NCBI GenBank assembly: GCA_017858325.1
Contig: JAFMBT010000010.1
Span: 1 to 55,232 of the forward strand
Origin: Candidatus Planktophila sp.
Lineage (GTDB): Bacteria; Actinomycetota; Actinomycetes; Nanopelagicales; Nanopelagicaceae
DNA: 55,232 nucleotides
Direction: 5' to 3'
Shown: piece by piece, positions 1-7,312 of the stretch
Layout: every line of letters starts with the position of its first letter
Numbering within the stretch: the stretch's first letter is position 1
The notes under the pieces: model-generated
The model's database searches: none
Told to the model about the DNA's origin: nothing
The model's input: only the letters and a program-made list of their open reading frames with translations
Position numbers and translations under genes: made by a program

Positions 1-32
1 TTGGTGGACACATCTACAGTTAAGTTTAAACT

Positions 33-55
33 CCGGCTTATAGGGCGACTCTTCT
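33..55 (+). repeat. 23-bp intergenic motif, copy 1
   Basis: First of four copies of a short motif: CCGGCTTATAGGGCGA, one variable base, then TCTTCT. The others are at 1963-1985, 2429-2451 and 2954-2977. All are intergenic and on the same strand. I do not recognise the motif. It has no strong internal dyad, so it is not itself a terminator. Confidence 0.6.
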
Positions 56-152
56 CTATTTTTCACCGGAAGTGACATATAGTGGAATAATGGCTGAGGA
101 AAGAGAATTGGGTACTGCTTCCAACTTCTGCAATACGCATGGGATATGAATA

Positions 153-308
153 GTGGTGGTTAAATTTCTTCAAGTGCTAGGTGCGAGCCTTGGTGCATTC
201 GCAATAATATTTGGCGAAGCAGACGATTCACCAGGGCTTCAAGGTATAGGTTTACTTCTAGTTCTTGCTGTTTTCTTCTCGCTCTTTAGGATTGTAAAGA
301 GAAATTAA
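153..308 (+). CDS. small membrane protein, hypothetical (51 aa)
   Basis: An open frame of 51 codons starts with two consecutive GTG codons and ends at TAA 306-308. The product has a hydrophobic stretch near residues 7-19, a short acidic loop (GEADDSPG), a second hydrophobic stretch near residues 30-46, and a basic end (RIVKRN). This looks like a two-segment inner-membrane microprotein. No convincing Shine-Dalgarno sequence precedes it, and I recognise no family. It lies between the first 23-bp motif and the SulP gene on the same strand. Spurious coding is possible; the hydrophobic pattern is the main support. Confidence 0.35.
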   Translation: MVVKFLQVLGASLGAFAIIFGEADDSPGLQGIGLLLVLAVFFSLFRIVKRN

Positions 309-467
309 GATGAATTTCTTCTTGATTATTGTGCGTTCATTGATGCGTTCCAATATCGCCTCCAAATTATAGGATGGCCATTCTTCCTCAATTAGGTCTA
401 CCAATTACAAGACGGTAAGTTAGGCCATCAATCTCATTCATATTGAATTTAGTCGGTCAGGAATCCC

Positions 468-1952
468 ATGCAGCGTAATAGCCCGTCAGTTCGAAGTGCC
501 CTCCGAGATCCAAAAATCCTTACCAAGGAGGTCCTAGCTGGATTGGTCGTTGCACTAGCGCTGATCCCTGAGGCAATCTCATTTAGTATCTTGGCAGGAG
601 TAGATCCACGCTTAGGTCTATTTTCAAGCTTCATCATGGCTGTAACCACAGCCGTTATTGGCGGACGACCTGCAATGATCAGCGCCGCTACTGGAGCAGT
701 AGCCATCATCATCGCTCCAGTTGCACGGGATCACGGTTTAGATTTCTTTCTTGCAACAGTTGTTCTTGCGGGTATTTTTCAGATCCTTTTAGCAGCACTG
801 GGTGTCGCAAAGTTGATGCGTTTTATTCCAAGAAGCGTCATGATCGGCTTTGTTAATGCACTTGCAATTATTATCTTTTTAGCGCAAATGCCTTATCTAA
901 TTGGGGTCAGTATCCCTGCTTATGCCTTAGTGGCAATAGGGCTTGTCGTCATGGTTGTAATGCCAAAGTTGACCTCTGTTATCCCTGCGCCTCTCATTGC
1001 AATTGTTATTGTTTCGGCAATTGTTATTTTCTGGGGGCTTAATGTTCAGACTGTAGGCGATGAAGGTGAGCTTCCACAGAGCCTTCCTGAGCTATTAATT
1101 CCAAATGTTGCTTTGAATATGACAACCTTCAGCATTATTGCTCCATATGCCTTAGCTATGGCACTTGTCGGACTACTCGAGTCATTGATGACTGCAAAAT
1201 TAGTCGATGAGATCACAGATACAAAGTCGGCAAAGACTCGTGAATCCTTTGCCCAGGGAATCGGCAATGTCATCTCTGGAATTTTTGGTGGTATGGGGGG
1301 ATGCGCCATGATTGGCCAGACCATGATCAACGTGAAGGGATCGGGTGCGAGGACAAGAATAAGTACCTTTACAGCAGGTGTTCTGCTTCTCTTCTTGGTT
1401 GTTGTGCTTGGTGACCTTGTTGCGACAATTCCAATGGCAGCACTAGTTGCTGTAATGATTATGGTTTCAGTTGGGACTTTCAACTGGCATAGCGTGCGGC
1501 CATCTACTTTAAAGCAGATGCCAAAGACTGAGACCTTCGTAATGGTCACTACAGTTGTAGTTGTTATTGTGACTCACAACCTTGCTATCGGAGTGATTGT
1601 TGGAATTGTCTTGGAGATGGTGATGTTTGCTCGACGTGTAGCACACTTCGCTGAAACAACTCGAACAGTGGGCGAGCAAGATGGAGTCGGCGCAGTCCTC
1701 TATACAGTTAAAGGCGAGCTCTTCTTTGCCTCTAGCAATGACCTGACTACGCAATTTGAGTACACGGATGATCCAGAAAATGTTGTTATTGATTTTTCAG
1801 AGGCCCACATATGGGATCCATCTACCGTTGCTGCCTTAGATAGCATCTTGGATAAATACCATCGCTTAGGAAAGAGTGTTGAAGTCAAGGGAATGAATGA
1901 CTACAGCTCGGGTCTTTATGGCCGTTTGGCGGGTCGATTGGGAAGTGAATAG
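468..1952 (+). CDS. SulP-family anion permease with STAS domain
   Basis: A 494-residue secondary anion transporter of the SulP (SLC26) type, which moves sulfate, bicarbonate or related anions across the inner membrane. The start ATG has AGGA six bases upstream. About ten to twelve hydrophobic segments fill residues 20-395, beginning with the family-typical stretch GLVVALALIPEAISFSILAG. A cytoplasmic STAS domain follows at about 405-490 (VVIDFSEAHIWDPSTVAALD). Length is at the short end for the family. The substrate cannot be told from sequence; bicarbonate and sulfate both fit. It stands alone, followed by a repeat-rich region. Confidence 0.9.
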   Translation: MQRNSPSVRSALRDPKILTKEVLAGLVVALALIPEAISFSILAGVDPRLGLFSSFIMAVTTAVIGGRPAMISAATGAVAIIIAPVARDHGLDFFLATVVLAGIFQILLAALGVAKLMRFIPRSVMIGFVNALAIIIFLAQMPYLIGVSIPAYALVAIGLVVMVVMPKLTSVIPAPLIAIVIVSAIVIFWGLNVQTVGDEGELPQSLPELLIPNVALNMTTFSIIAPYALAMALVGLLESLMTAKLVDEITDTKSAKTRESFAQGIGNVISGIFGGMGGCAMIGQTMINVKGSGARTRISTFTAGVLLLFLVVVLGDLVATIPMAALVAVMIMVSVGTFNWHSVRPSTLKQMPKTETFVMVTTVVVVIVTHNLAIGVIVGIVLEMVMFARRVAHFAETTRTVGEQDGVGAVLYTVKGELFFASSNDLTTQFEYTDDPENVVIDFSEAHIWDPSTVAALDSILDKYHRLGKSVEVKGMNDYSSGLYGRLAGRLGSE

Positions 1953-1962
1953 GTGAGCGATT

Positions 1963-1985
1963 CCGGTTGATAGGGCGGCTCTTCT
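1963..1985 (+). repeat. 23-bp intergenic motif, copy 2
   Basis: A variant copy (CCGGTTGATAGGGCGG then CTCTTCT) begins 11 bases after the SulP stop codon. Its flank to about 2085 also resembles the flank of copy 4 (2954-3078), so a longer unit was probably duplicated. Confidence 0.6.
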
Positions 1986-2051
1986 GACAATTAGTTACTC
2001 TGCGTAACATCAGTTTGTGCAATATTCGTCCACGATGGATTGGTAGTAAAA

Positions 2052-2085
2052 GGGACTTGGTTAATCACCAGGTCCCTTTTGCTTT
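2052..2085 (+). terminator. intrinsic terminator, repeat copy 1
   Basis: Stem GGGACTTGG pairs with CCAGGTCCC (one G-T pair) around a seven-base loop, then TTTTGCTTT. It is a well-formed rho-independent terminator on the + strand, and may end SulP transcription. Confidence 0.75.
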
Positions 2086-2140
2086 GCTGCGACTTCTATT
2101 TCTGTGCAATAATTCATTTAACAACGGATTGGTAGTAATT

Positions 2141-2176
2141 GGGACTTGGTTAATTGCCAAGTCCCTTTTGCTTTTT
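2141..2176 (+). terminator. intrinsic terminator, repeat copy 2
   Basis: A perfect nine-base-pair stem GGGACTTGG / CCAAGTCCC is followed by TTTTGCTTTTT. It repeats the previous terminator within 90 bases. Two strong terminators in tandem with no gene between suggest duplication or a short transcribed RNA in each unit. Confidence 0.8.
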
Positions 2177-2252
2177 GTATCCATTCTTATCCACAATTGC
2201 AACGACTGAATATTTCCTAAGGTTAAGAAAGCCGTAACTTCACTTTCGTGTT

Positions 2253-2327
2253 GGGGGCGTGTTGTAATTGGCAGCCTAACTGATTACCAATCCGTTGGAG
2301 CGGGTTCAAATCCCGTCGCCTCCACCA
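2253..2327 (+). tRNA. divergent tRNA-like gene, apparent anticodon ACC
   Basis: A 75-base sequence folds as a tRNA with encoded CCA. The acceptor stem GGGGGCG / CGCCTCC has seven pairs (one G-T), and the T arm GCGGG-TTCAAAT-CCCGT is good. The D loop AATTGGCA resembles bacterial tRNA-Gln genes, but only two of four D-stem pairs form. The anticodon arm ACTGA-TTACCAA-TCCGT has one T-C mismatch. The loop places ACC at positions 34-36 (2286-2288), which would read GGU glycine. Bacteria rarely encode such a tRNA-Gly, so this may be a decayed tRNA-Gln, a specialised tRNA or a pseudogene. A terminator follows at 2395. Confidence 0.55.
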
Positions 2328-2394
2328 CAGTCTTAACTGTTTTAGCTCGATCTATTGGTAATGGTCAAAAGAGCTGGATCATTTATGCGTGGGA

Positions 2395-2428
2395 GGGCCT
2401 CGAGAAATCGGGGCCCTTTCCTATTCTT
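2395..2428 (+). terminator. intrinsic terminator after tRNA-like gene
   Basis: Stem GGGCCTCGA pairs with TCGGGGCCC around a GAAA tetraloop, followed by TTTCCTATTCTTT. It lies 67 bases after the CCA end, in the right place to end the tRNA-like transcript. Its presence suggests that the locus is or was transcribed. Confidence 0.75.
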
Positions 2429-2451
2429 TCGGCTTATAGGGCGATTTTTCT
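2429..2451 (+). repeat. 23-bp intergenic motif, copy 3
   Basis: TCGGCTTATAGGGCGA followed by TTTTTCT lies directly after the terminator T-run and 10 bases beyond the end of the leftward gene 2461-2823. Confidence 0.6.
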
Positions 2452-2460
2452 TTAATTAGA

Positions 2461-2823
2461 TTATGAGATTAATTCAACTCTAAATCCAACTCCAGGGCCA
2501 GAAGAAAACTTGGGGGCTCCCACCGCATCAGAGAGATATCTCCAAGGCTTCGGGAGAGGATCTTGATCTTTTAATCTGAGGAACTTTTTAAAGAGGCCCT
2601 TTTGGCCTAAAACTTTTGAGCACGAGATTCCAAAAGCGTGTATTTGATAAATTCCCTTAGAAAATTCCTGCCCGGCAATAACTTGATTCTTGCTTACTTT
2701 ATGTGTTCCACATGGGGGTACCTGAGGACCAGCGGCGTGAGATGCTGCGTGAGATTGCGTTGGAATTAGAGAAAGCGCGAGCACAATAGCTATTGTTGAT
2801 TTTGCAACGACCGACTTTTTCAT
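2461..2823 (-). CDS. secreted hypothetical protein with two cysteines
   Basis: I place the start at the ATG at 2823 because GGGGAG sits just upstream; an in-frame ATG at 2838 lies beyond that Shine-Dalgarno sequence. The product is about 120 residues. A signal peptide (MKKSVVAKSTIAIVLALSLI... ending SHA-AS) precedes a roughly 95-residue mature part. That part holds one cysteine near its start (PPCGTHK) and one in GISCSKV, which could form a disulfide after export. A glycine-rich end (SSGPGVGFRVELIS) follows. I do not recognise the family. It stands alone among repeats; the nearest neighbour is the tRNA-like gene, in the opposite orientation. Confidence 0.65.
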   Translation of the reverse strand: MKKSVVAKSTIAIVLALSLIPTQSHAASHAAGPQVPPCGTHKVSKNQVIAGQEFSKGIYQIHAFGISCSKVLGQKGLFKKFLRLKDQDPLPKPWRYLSDAVGAPKFSSGPGVGFRVELIS

Positions 2824-2953
2824 TATCTCCCCAATCATCTTGACTCAAAACTTCTGCGTTCTATCGGAAATCTTCCATACCCCCTAAGAAGAAACAAGGC
2901 CTTTTGTTGTGAATAGTCGGAGAGTCTCATACAAGGTGTAGTAATAGCTTCCC

Positions 2954-3171
2954 TCCGGCTTATAAGAGGATTCTTCTTTAATTTTAGTCACTACGAGTAA
3001 TTGCATTAATATGCCATCATTCGCCTAACGATCGCTTGGTAGCAATTGGGACTTGGTAAATCACCGGGTCCCTTTTGATTTCCAAATTAATTTTTGTCCA
3101 CAGTTACCATCGCTCAATAATTTCCAAAGTTAGGAAGGCCGTAACTTCGCTCCCGTGTTGGGGGGCGTGTG
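2954..3171 (+). repeat. duplicated segment: 23-bp motif, terminator unit and tRNA 5' scar
   Basis: The segment starts with motif copy 4 (2954-2977) and continues through a third GGGACTTGG terminator. It then matches the tRNA-like upstream region (compare GTTAGGAAGGCCGTAACTTC with GTTAAGAAAGCCGTAACTTC at 2222-2241). It ends in GTGTTGGGGGGCGTGT, equivalent to the first ten or so bases of the tRNA-like gene, after which similarity stops. The tRNA body is missing. This is a diverged partial duplication of 1963-2262. Confidence 0.6.
3048..3078 (+). terminator. intrinsic terminator, repeat copy 3
   Basis: Stem GGGACTTGG / CCGGGTCCC (two G-T pairs) with loop TAAATCA, then TTTTGATTT. It is a homologue of the terminators at 2052 and 2141. 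No gene reads into it from the left, because the preceding gene is on the other strand. Confidence 0.65.
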
Positions 3172-3319
3172 ACTTATCCAAAGGCCGATCGTGCAGTATC
3201 TCCAATGGCTGTGCGATCAGACAAGGCAACTCTTGGAATATGGCCTAAAGTACAAAACTAGACGATAGTTTTTCTGCAAGAATCACGCGCATGATCACGG
3301 AATCTGGGCCACCTCTTTC
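3172..3319 (+). other. intergenic DNA before dipeptidase
   Basis: After the tRNA-like scar there is no clear gene. A 30-codon frame from GTG 3169 to TAG 3261 reads like a stretch of real protein (YPKADRAVSPMAVRSDK) and may be a remnant, but I cannot identify it. No strong Shine-Dalgarno sequence or consensus promoter was found for the downstream gene. Confidence 0.3.
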
Positions 3320-4345
3320 ATGATGCTCATTGATGGACATAATGATCTTGCTTGGGCGATGCGCCAACTTCATAACTACGACTTTGATGCTTTAGATCTG
3401 GCAGAGTATGTGCCAGCTTTTCATACAGATCTCTCAAGGCTACGCAAAGGTGGAGTCACGGGACAGTTTTGGTCTGTCTATGCTCCTTCAACATTGAGTG
3501 GTAGTCAGGCAGCAGTGGTCACGGTTGAACAGATTACTTTTATAAAGGACTTCATTGAGAGATTTCCTCATGACCTGGCCTTTGCGACCAGCGCCGATGA
3601 TGTGCTTACAGCTCATCAAAGTGGTCGGATCGCATCACTTCTTGGTGTTGAGGGCGGACATTGCATAGATGACTCGCTTACTATTTTAGAGATGTTCTAC
3701 GCCCTTGGCGCTCGATACATGACCTTGACTCATAACCACAACACTTCATGGGCGGATTCAGCAACAGATGCGCGCAATCTCGGGGGATTGAACTCGTTTG
3801 GAAAAGAAGTAGTCCAGAGAATGAATCAGTTGGGCATGCTTGTCGATTTATCGCATGTCTCTGAAGAGGTAATGACTGATGCGCTAGCAATAACGACCGC
3901 TCCTGCAATCTTTAGCCATTCGTGTGCAAGAGCGCTAGTGGATATTCCCCGCAATGTTCCCGATGACGTTCTCTCGCTCCTTACAAAAAATGGTGGTATT
4001 TGTATGGTGGCATTTGTTTCAGACTTTGTCTCAGTTGAGTTTGCTCACTGGTTTACTAATAAAGATGAAAAAAACCCAGGTGTGGCGCCAATTGTGACTG
4101 TTGAACATGTTGCCGATCACATTGAGCATATCCGTGAGGTTGCAGGGATCGACCACATTGGAATCGGTGCAGACTTTGATGGAGCTACTGATATGCCGAC
4201 GGGGTTAAGTGACGTCTCGGCATATCCATTGCTCATCGAGACACTCACCAAGCGTGGTTGGTCATTGCCAGAACTCGATAAATTGTGCTCTGGAAATATT
4301 CTTCGCGTTCTTCGTGGCGCAGAGGATGTTGCAGAGAAAAAGTAA
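3320..4345 (+). CDS. membrane-dipeptidase family (peptidase M19)
   Basis: A 341-residue zinc dipeptidase of the renal-dipeptidase type, which cleaves dipeptides, in some members with D-residues. It starts directly with the metal motif DGHNDLAW (residues 5-12). Further family blocks follow: GVEGGHCIDD, LTHNHNTSWADSA, LVDLSHVSEE, IFSHSCARAL and IGIGADFDGA. Length is typical for cytosolic bacterial M19 enzymes and there is no signal peptide. Two adjacent ATGs (3320, 3323) compete as the start and neither has a clear Shine-Dalgarno sequence. It converges with the amino-acid ABC transporter genes, which suggests peptide use, though no operon link exists. Confidence 0.9.
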   Translation: MMLIDGHNDLAWAMRQLHNYDFDALDLAEYVPAFHTDLSRLRKGGVTGQFWSVYAPSTLSGSQAAVVTVEQITFIKDFIERFPHDLAFATSADDVLTAHQSGRIASLLGVEGGHCIDDSLTILEMFYALGARYMTLTHNHNTSWADSATDARNLGGLNSFGKEVVQRMNQLGMLVDLSHVSEEVMTDALAITTAPAIFSHSCARALVDIPRNVPDDVLSLLTKNGGICMVAFVSDFVSVEFAHWFTNKDEKNPGVAPIVTVEHVADHIEHIREVAGIDHIGIGADFDGATDMPTGLSDVSAYPLLIETLTKRGWSLPELDKLCSGNILRVLRGAEDVAEKK

Positions 4346-4354
4346 GCTCGCTGC

Positions 4355-5119
4355 TTAGAGAACCTTTGAGAAGAACGATTTTGTGCGCTCGTTTTGCGGA
4401 TTATCCAGGAGCTCATCTGGGGGACCAGACTCCACAATAAGTCCTGCATCCATAAATGCGACTGTGTCTGCAACTTTGCGAGCAAATCCCATTTCGTGAG
4501 TGACTACGATCATTGTCATTCCTGAATTTGCTAGATCCTGCATAGCAGTGAGTACTTCGCCCACTAGCTCAGGATCGAGGGCAGAGGTTGGTTCATCAAA
4601 TAACATGAGCTTTGGTCTCATTGCTAAGGCACGAGTAATTGCTACACGCTGTTGCTGACCACCTGAAAGTTGTTTAGGCAAGCTATCTTCACGACCTGAA
4701 AGTCCTACCAACTCAAGGAGCTCACGCGCATGAATAACTGCCTCTTCCTTCGAGATTTTTAAGACTCTCGTAGGCGCTTCAATAATATTTTCAAGTACGG
4801 TCATGTGTTGGAAGAGATTGAAATTCTGAAAAACCATTCCAATTTCAGCACGCTTACGACACACTTCACGATCGGTGAGTTCGTATAATCGGCCCTTCTT
4901 CTCCCTATATCCAACTAGTTCGCCATGAACATATAAACGACCAGAATTAATCTTCTCCAAGTGATTGATGCAGCGAAGAAAAGTAGATTTTCCGGATCCG
5001 GATGGGCCAACCAGGCACGTCACTTCGCCTGGCTTTACCTGCATATTTATTCCCTTGAGGACTTCAACTTGCCCATATGACTTTCGGACACCTTCAACTC
5101 GCAGTGCAGGCTCAATCAT
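4355..5119 (-). CDS. polar amino-acid ABC transporter ATPase
   Basis: A 254-residue nucleotide-binding subunit of the GlnQ/HisP type. It has Walker [10 protein letters not shown] (about residue 40), Q-loop VFQNFNLF, signature LSGGQQQR, Walker [13 protein letters not shown] and switch histidine VVTHEMGFA. It is the last gene of a leftward three-gene unit, and its start overlaps the permease end by eight bases, implying translational coupling. It powers uptake of an amino acid delivered by the binding protein at 6104-7096. The substrate cannot be fixed from the ATPase. Confidence 0.95.
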   Translation of the reverse strand: MIEPALRVEGVRKSYGQVEVLKGINMQVKPGEVTCLVGPSGSGKSTFLRCINHLEKINSGRLYVHGELVGYREKKGRLYELTDREVCRKRAEIGMVFQNFNLFQHMTVLENIIEAPTRVLKISKEEAVIHARELLELVGLSGREDSLPKQLSGGQQQRVAITRALAMRPKLMLFDEPTSALDPELVGEVLTAMQDLANSGMTMIVVTHEMGFARKVADTVAFMDAGLIVESGPPDELLDNPQNERTKSFFSKVL

Positions 5120-6101
5120 TGTGGTTCACCTTTTCTGCTTTCACCAGTTGTGCATCATCCTTGCGCATTGAGATCCTGCCGGTAAATCGTTGGATAAATG
5201 AAATCTGCTCTCGCTTACCCTCTGAGAAGTGTCGCTCGAGAAAGAATTGTCCGAAAGTTAATACTGAAGTTATTACTAAGTACCATAAACTTGCCACCGT
5301 AAGTAATGGCATAGTTTCGAATGTGCGGGCATAAATTGTCTGCGCGGTATAGAGCAGATCTGCCAGCGCCAAAACGCTGACTAAGGATGTAGTTTTCAAC
5401 ATAAGAATGGTTTGGTTGCCTGTGGGAGGAATGATTACCTTCACCGCTTGAGGCAAGACCACTCGACGCAGAGTTTGCATATGCGTCATACCTAGAGCTT
5501 TGGCAGACTCTGATTGTCCTCGATCAATTCCGACTATACCGCCGCGAACAATCTCTGCCATATATGCACCTTCGTTAAGTGCTAATCCAAGAATTGCTAC
5601 CGCAAATGGGGTAATCAGCTCATTGGCATTGCCTTGCCAGAAAGTCATACCGAAGGGAATACCAATCGAAATCTCTGGATAGAGAGCTGAAATGTTGTAC
5701 CAAAAGATCAATTGAACGAGCAATGGCGTACCGCGGAAGAACCAGATGTAGATCCAGGCTGCACGAGCAAGCACGCGGTTAGATGACAAACGCATTATCG
5801 CCAAGATAATTCCAATAACGATTCCAAGGAATTGTGCGACTACGGTCAGAAGCAAAGTGAGGCGCAAACCATCCAGAATTGGCTCACTAATGATGTAATC
5901 ACCGACGATTCCCCATTGAAATCTAGGATTAGTTAGAAGTGATTTGACCATAACCGCCGCTACGAGAAGCAGGAAGACGGTTGCAATCCACCGGCCATAG
6001 TGTCGGATTGGGACTGCGTTGAGAATGGTCGCCTCAGATTTTTCTGGGGTAGGCGAGATTGGACCCTGCTCTTTATTAGAATCCAATCTCGTCACCTCCA
6101 T
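5112..6101 (-). CDS. polar amino-acid ABC transporter permease
   Basis: A 329-residue inner-membrane permease of the His/Glu/Gln/Arg family. A hydrophilic N-terminal extension of about 35 residues precedes a first membrane segment ([15 protein letters not shown]) and the permease core. The core has the family start [20 protein letters not shown] and the EAA-type coupling loop ([21 protein letters not shown]). It is longer than usual (220-280) because of the extension. Only two bases separate it from the upstream binding-protein gene. One permease gene suggests a homodimer. Confidence 0.93.
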   Translation of the reverse strand: MEVTRLDSNKEQGPISPTPEKSEATILNAVPIRHYGRWIATVFLLLVAAVMVKSLLTNPRFQWGIVGDYIISEPILDGLRLTLLLTVVAQFLGIVIGIILAIMRLSSNRVLARAAWIYIWFFRGTPLLVQLIFWYNISALYPEISIGIPFGMTFWQGNANELITPFAVAILGLALNEGAYMAEIVRGGIVGIDRGQSESAKALGMTHMQTLRRVVLPQAVKVIIPPTGNQTILMLKTTSLVSVLALADLLYTAQTIYARTFETMPLLTVASLWYLVITSVLTFGQFFLERHFSEGKREQISFIQRFTGRISMRKDDAQLVKAEKVNHND

Positions 6102-6103
6102 AT

Positions 6104-7096
6104 TTATCTTGTACTTATGTTGATTTCTACCTTGTCACGCGCGAGCTTTTGGATATTCCACTTTGTGAAGATGGCTGTAAATGTTCCATCATCCATCAGT
6201 CGCTGGACTGCCTTCTGCATTACCTTTACAAGGCCTCCCTTGCGAACAACCATGCCGTTATAGTCGAGGCCCTGAGTTGGTCGTAAGAGTACTTCGAATT
6301 CGCCATTACCGTTCCGCTGAAGGTGAGACGAGACGCTTGCCGAGAGAATAGTCAGATCAGCGCGACCAGATCTCACAGCAAGAACAGTCGCTGCCTGATC
6401 AGGAAAGAGAGAATAGGCAATTGCAGCTTTTCCAGCGGTTGTGCAGTTTGTGCTTAGCCCCACAATTGCTGTTGCCATCGTTGTTCCTGAAGGAATTGCA
6501 ACTTTAAGCCCACAGAGATCTGTCTCATCCTTAATGTCAGGAAGTGTGTCTGTTCTGTATAGGAATGCTCTGGAAGAGTTGAAGTAGGTAACAAAATCAA
6601 CAATCTTCTGTCGAGCGGTAGTGCTAGCAAATGCTGAAACTGAGGCATCAAATCGTCCTGCTTCAACTCCAGGAATAATTGCTGAGAATCCAGATGAAAC
6701 AAACTCAACCTTTACACCAAGAATTTTGCCGACTGCATTTGCTAAATCAATTTCAGCGCCAATTAAATCATTGTCAGGATTGAAGTACTGAAATGGGGGA
6801 TCGGTAGGATCCGTTGCAAATGTCAACTTACCCTTTGCTTTAATATCTGCCGGAAGAGTTCTGTATAGGGCATGCTTCTTCTTTAAAGCAGTAAACCATG
6901 GTTCAGACCATTCACGCTTACCCTTAACGAGAATACATTGATAGGTTATTAGCCCCACTTTTGTGGTGGTAGCTAACCTCTTACAGGTATCGCCAACTTT
7001 TATATCAACTGCTGCTTGTGATGGGCTCGCGAATGTGAGACCCATTACAAGAATCGCGGCAGTGGAGATCGCAATCGATGAGAATTTTTTCTTCAT
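6104..7096 (-). CDS. amino-acid ABC transporter substrate-binding protein
   Basis: I choose the ATG at 7096 because AGAAAGGA lies seven bases upstream; an ATG at 7123 would put a hydrophilic leader before the signal peptide. Residues 1-28 are a Sec signal ending SPSQA-AV. A small cysteine-pair segment follows at about residues 30-60 (GDTCKRL ... TYQCILVKGKREW). Then comes a type-3 solute-binding domain (LTFATDPTDPPFQYF, AGRFDASVSAFASTTARQ, VAIPSGTTMATAI). The signal lacks a lipobox, so this Gram-positive protein needs another anchor; the N-terminal segment may provide it. It is the first gene of the transporter unit. Confidence 0.9.
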   Translation of the reverse strand: MKKKFSSIAISTAAILVMGLTFASPSQAAVDIKVGDTCKRLATTTKVGLITYQCILVKGKREWSEPWFTALKKKHALYRTLPADIKAKGKLTFATDPTDPPFQYFNPDNDLIGAEIDLANAVGKILGVKVEFVSSGFSAIIPGVEAGRFDASVSAFASTTARQKIVDFVTYFNSSRAFLYRTDTLPDIKDETDLCGLKVAIPSGTTMATAIVGLSTNCTTAGKAAIAYSLFPDQAATVLAVRSGRADLTILSASVSSHLQRNGNGEFEVLLRPTQGLDYNGMVVRKGGLVKVMQKAVQRLMDDGTFTAIFTKWNIQKLARDKVEINISTR

Positions 7097-7174
7097 AGGT
7101 AGTCCTTTCTTGCGTTTTGGCAATAAATGCCGAACAGCGGGCGAATAAGAAATCGCTCACAGTTCTTACGGTTT

Positions 7175-7224
7175 GTCGCACTCACACCCTCGTGGTGAGT
7201 GCGACCGTGGAATAATGGCACGGT
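7175..7224 (-). promoter_or_regulatory. two adjacent hairpins in ABC-transporter leader
   Basis: Between lysA and the binding-protein gene, arms GTCGCACTCAC (7175-7185) and GTGAGTGCGAC (7195-7205) form a perfect 11-bp stem with a nine-base centre. ACCGTG (7204-7209) and CACGGT (7219-7224) form a second stem. Neither is followed by a T-run on either strand, so they are not ordinary terminators. They could be an RNA leader or processing structure, or a DNA operator. I recognise no known riboswitch class. Confidence 0.45.
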
Positions 7225-7312
7225 AGAGCGCGAGTTACGCTGGGCGATTGGACTAAGAAGAAGGTTCGACCTTGTCCATTTGACCCAATGCCATTGCCTC
7301 AACCACTTTTAC

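Larger units (their letters stand above)
2014..2176 (+). repeat. two tandem ~88-bp units, each ending in a terminator
   Basis: Two imperfect direct repeats start TTTGTGCAATATTC at 2014 and TCTGTGCAATAATTC at 2101. Both continue through GGATTGGTAGTAA into a GGGACTTGG hairpin and a T-run. A third, more diverged copy lies at about 3000-3078. A 64-codon frame covers the array but follows the repeats rather than any protein pattern, so I do not call a gene. Confidence 0.6.

Noticed and set aside
82-94. 13-mer GTGGAATAATGGC shared with 7207-7219
   Set aside because: Single coincidence without extended flank similarity; at 7207 it is part of the second hairpin of the transporter leader.
2187-2195. 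DnaA-box-like TTATCCACA, with others at 3094-3102 (TTGTCCACA) and 46367-46375, as a possible replication origin
   Set aside because: Isolated single boxes, not clustered with an AT-rich element or dnaA/dnaN genes; the first two simply lie within the duplicated repeat.
2015-2209. 64-codon frame on the + strand over the tandem repeats
   Set aside because: Runs through two terminators and their repeats, has no ribosome binding site, and its sequence follows repeat structure rather than protein constraint.
2014-3078. Repeats near the tRNA-like gene as a CRISPR array or integron
   Set aside because: Only two to three copies, no uniform spacers, no cas genes or integrase, and the units are terminators.
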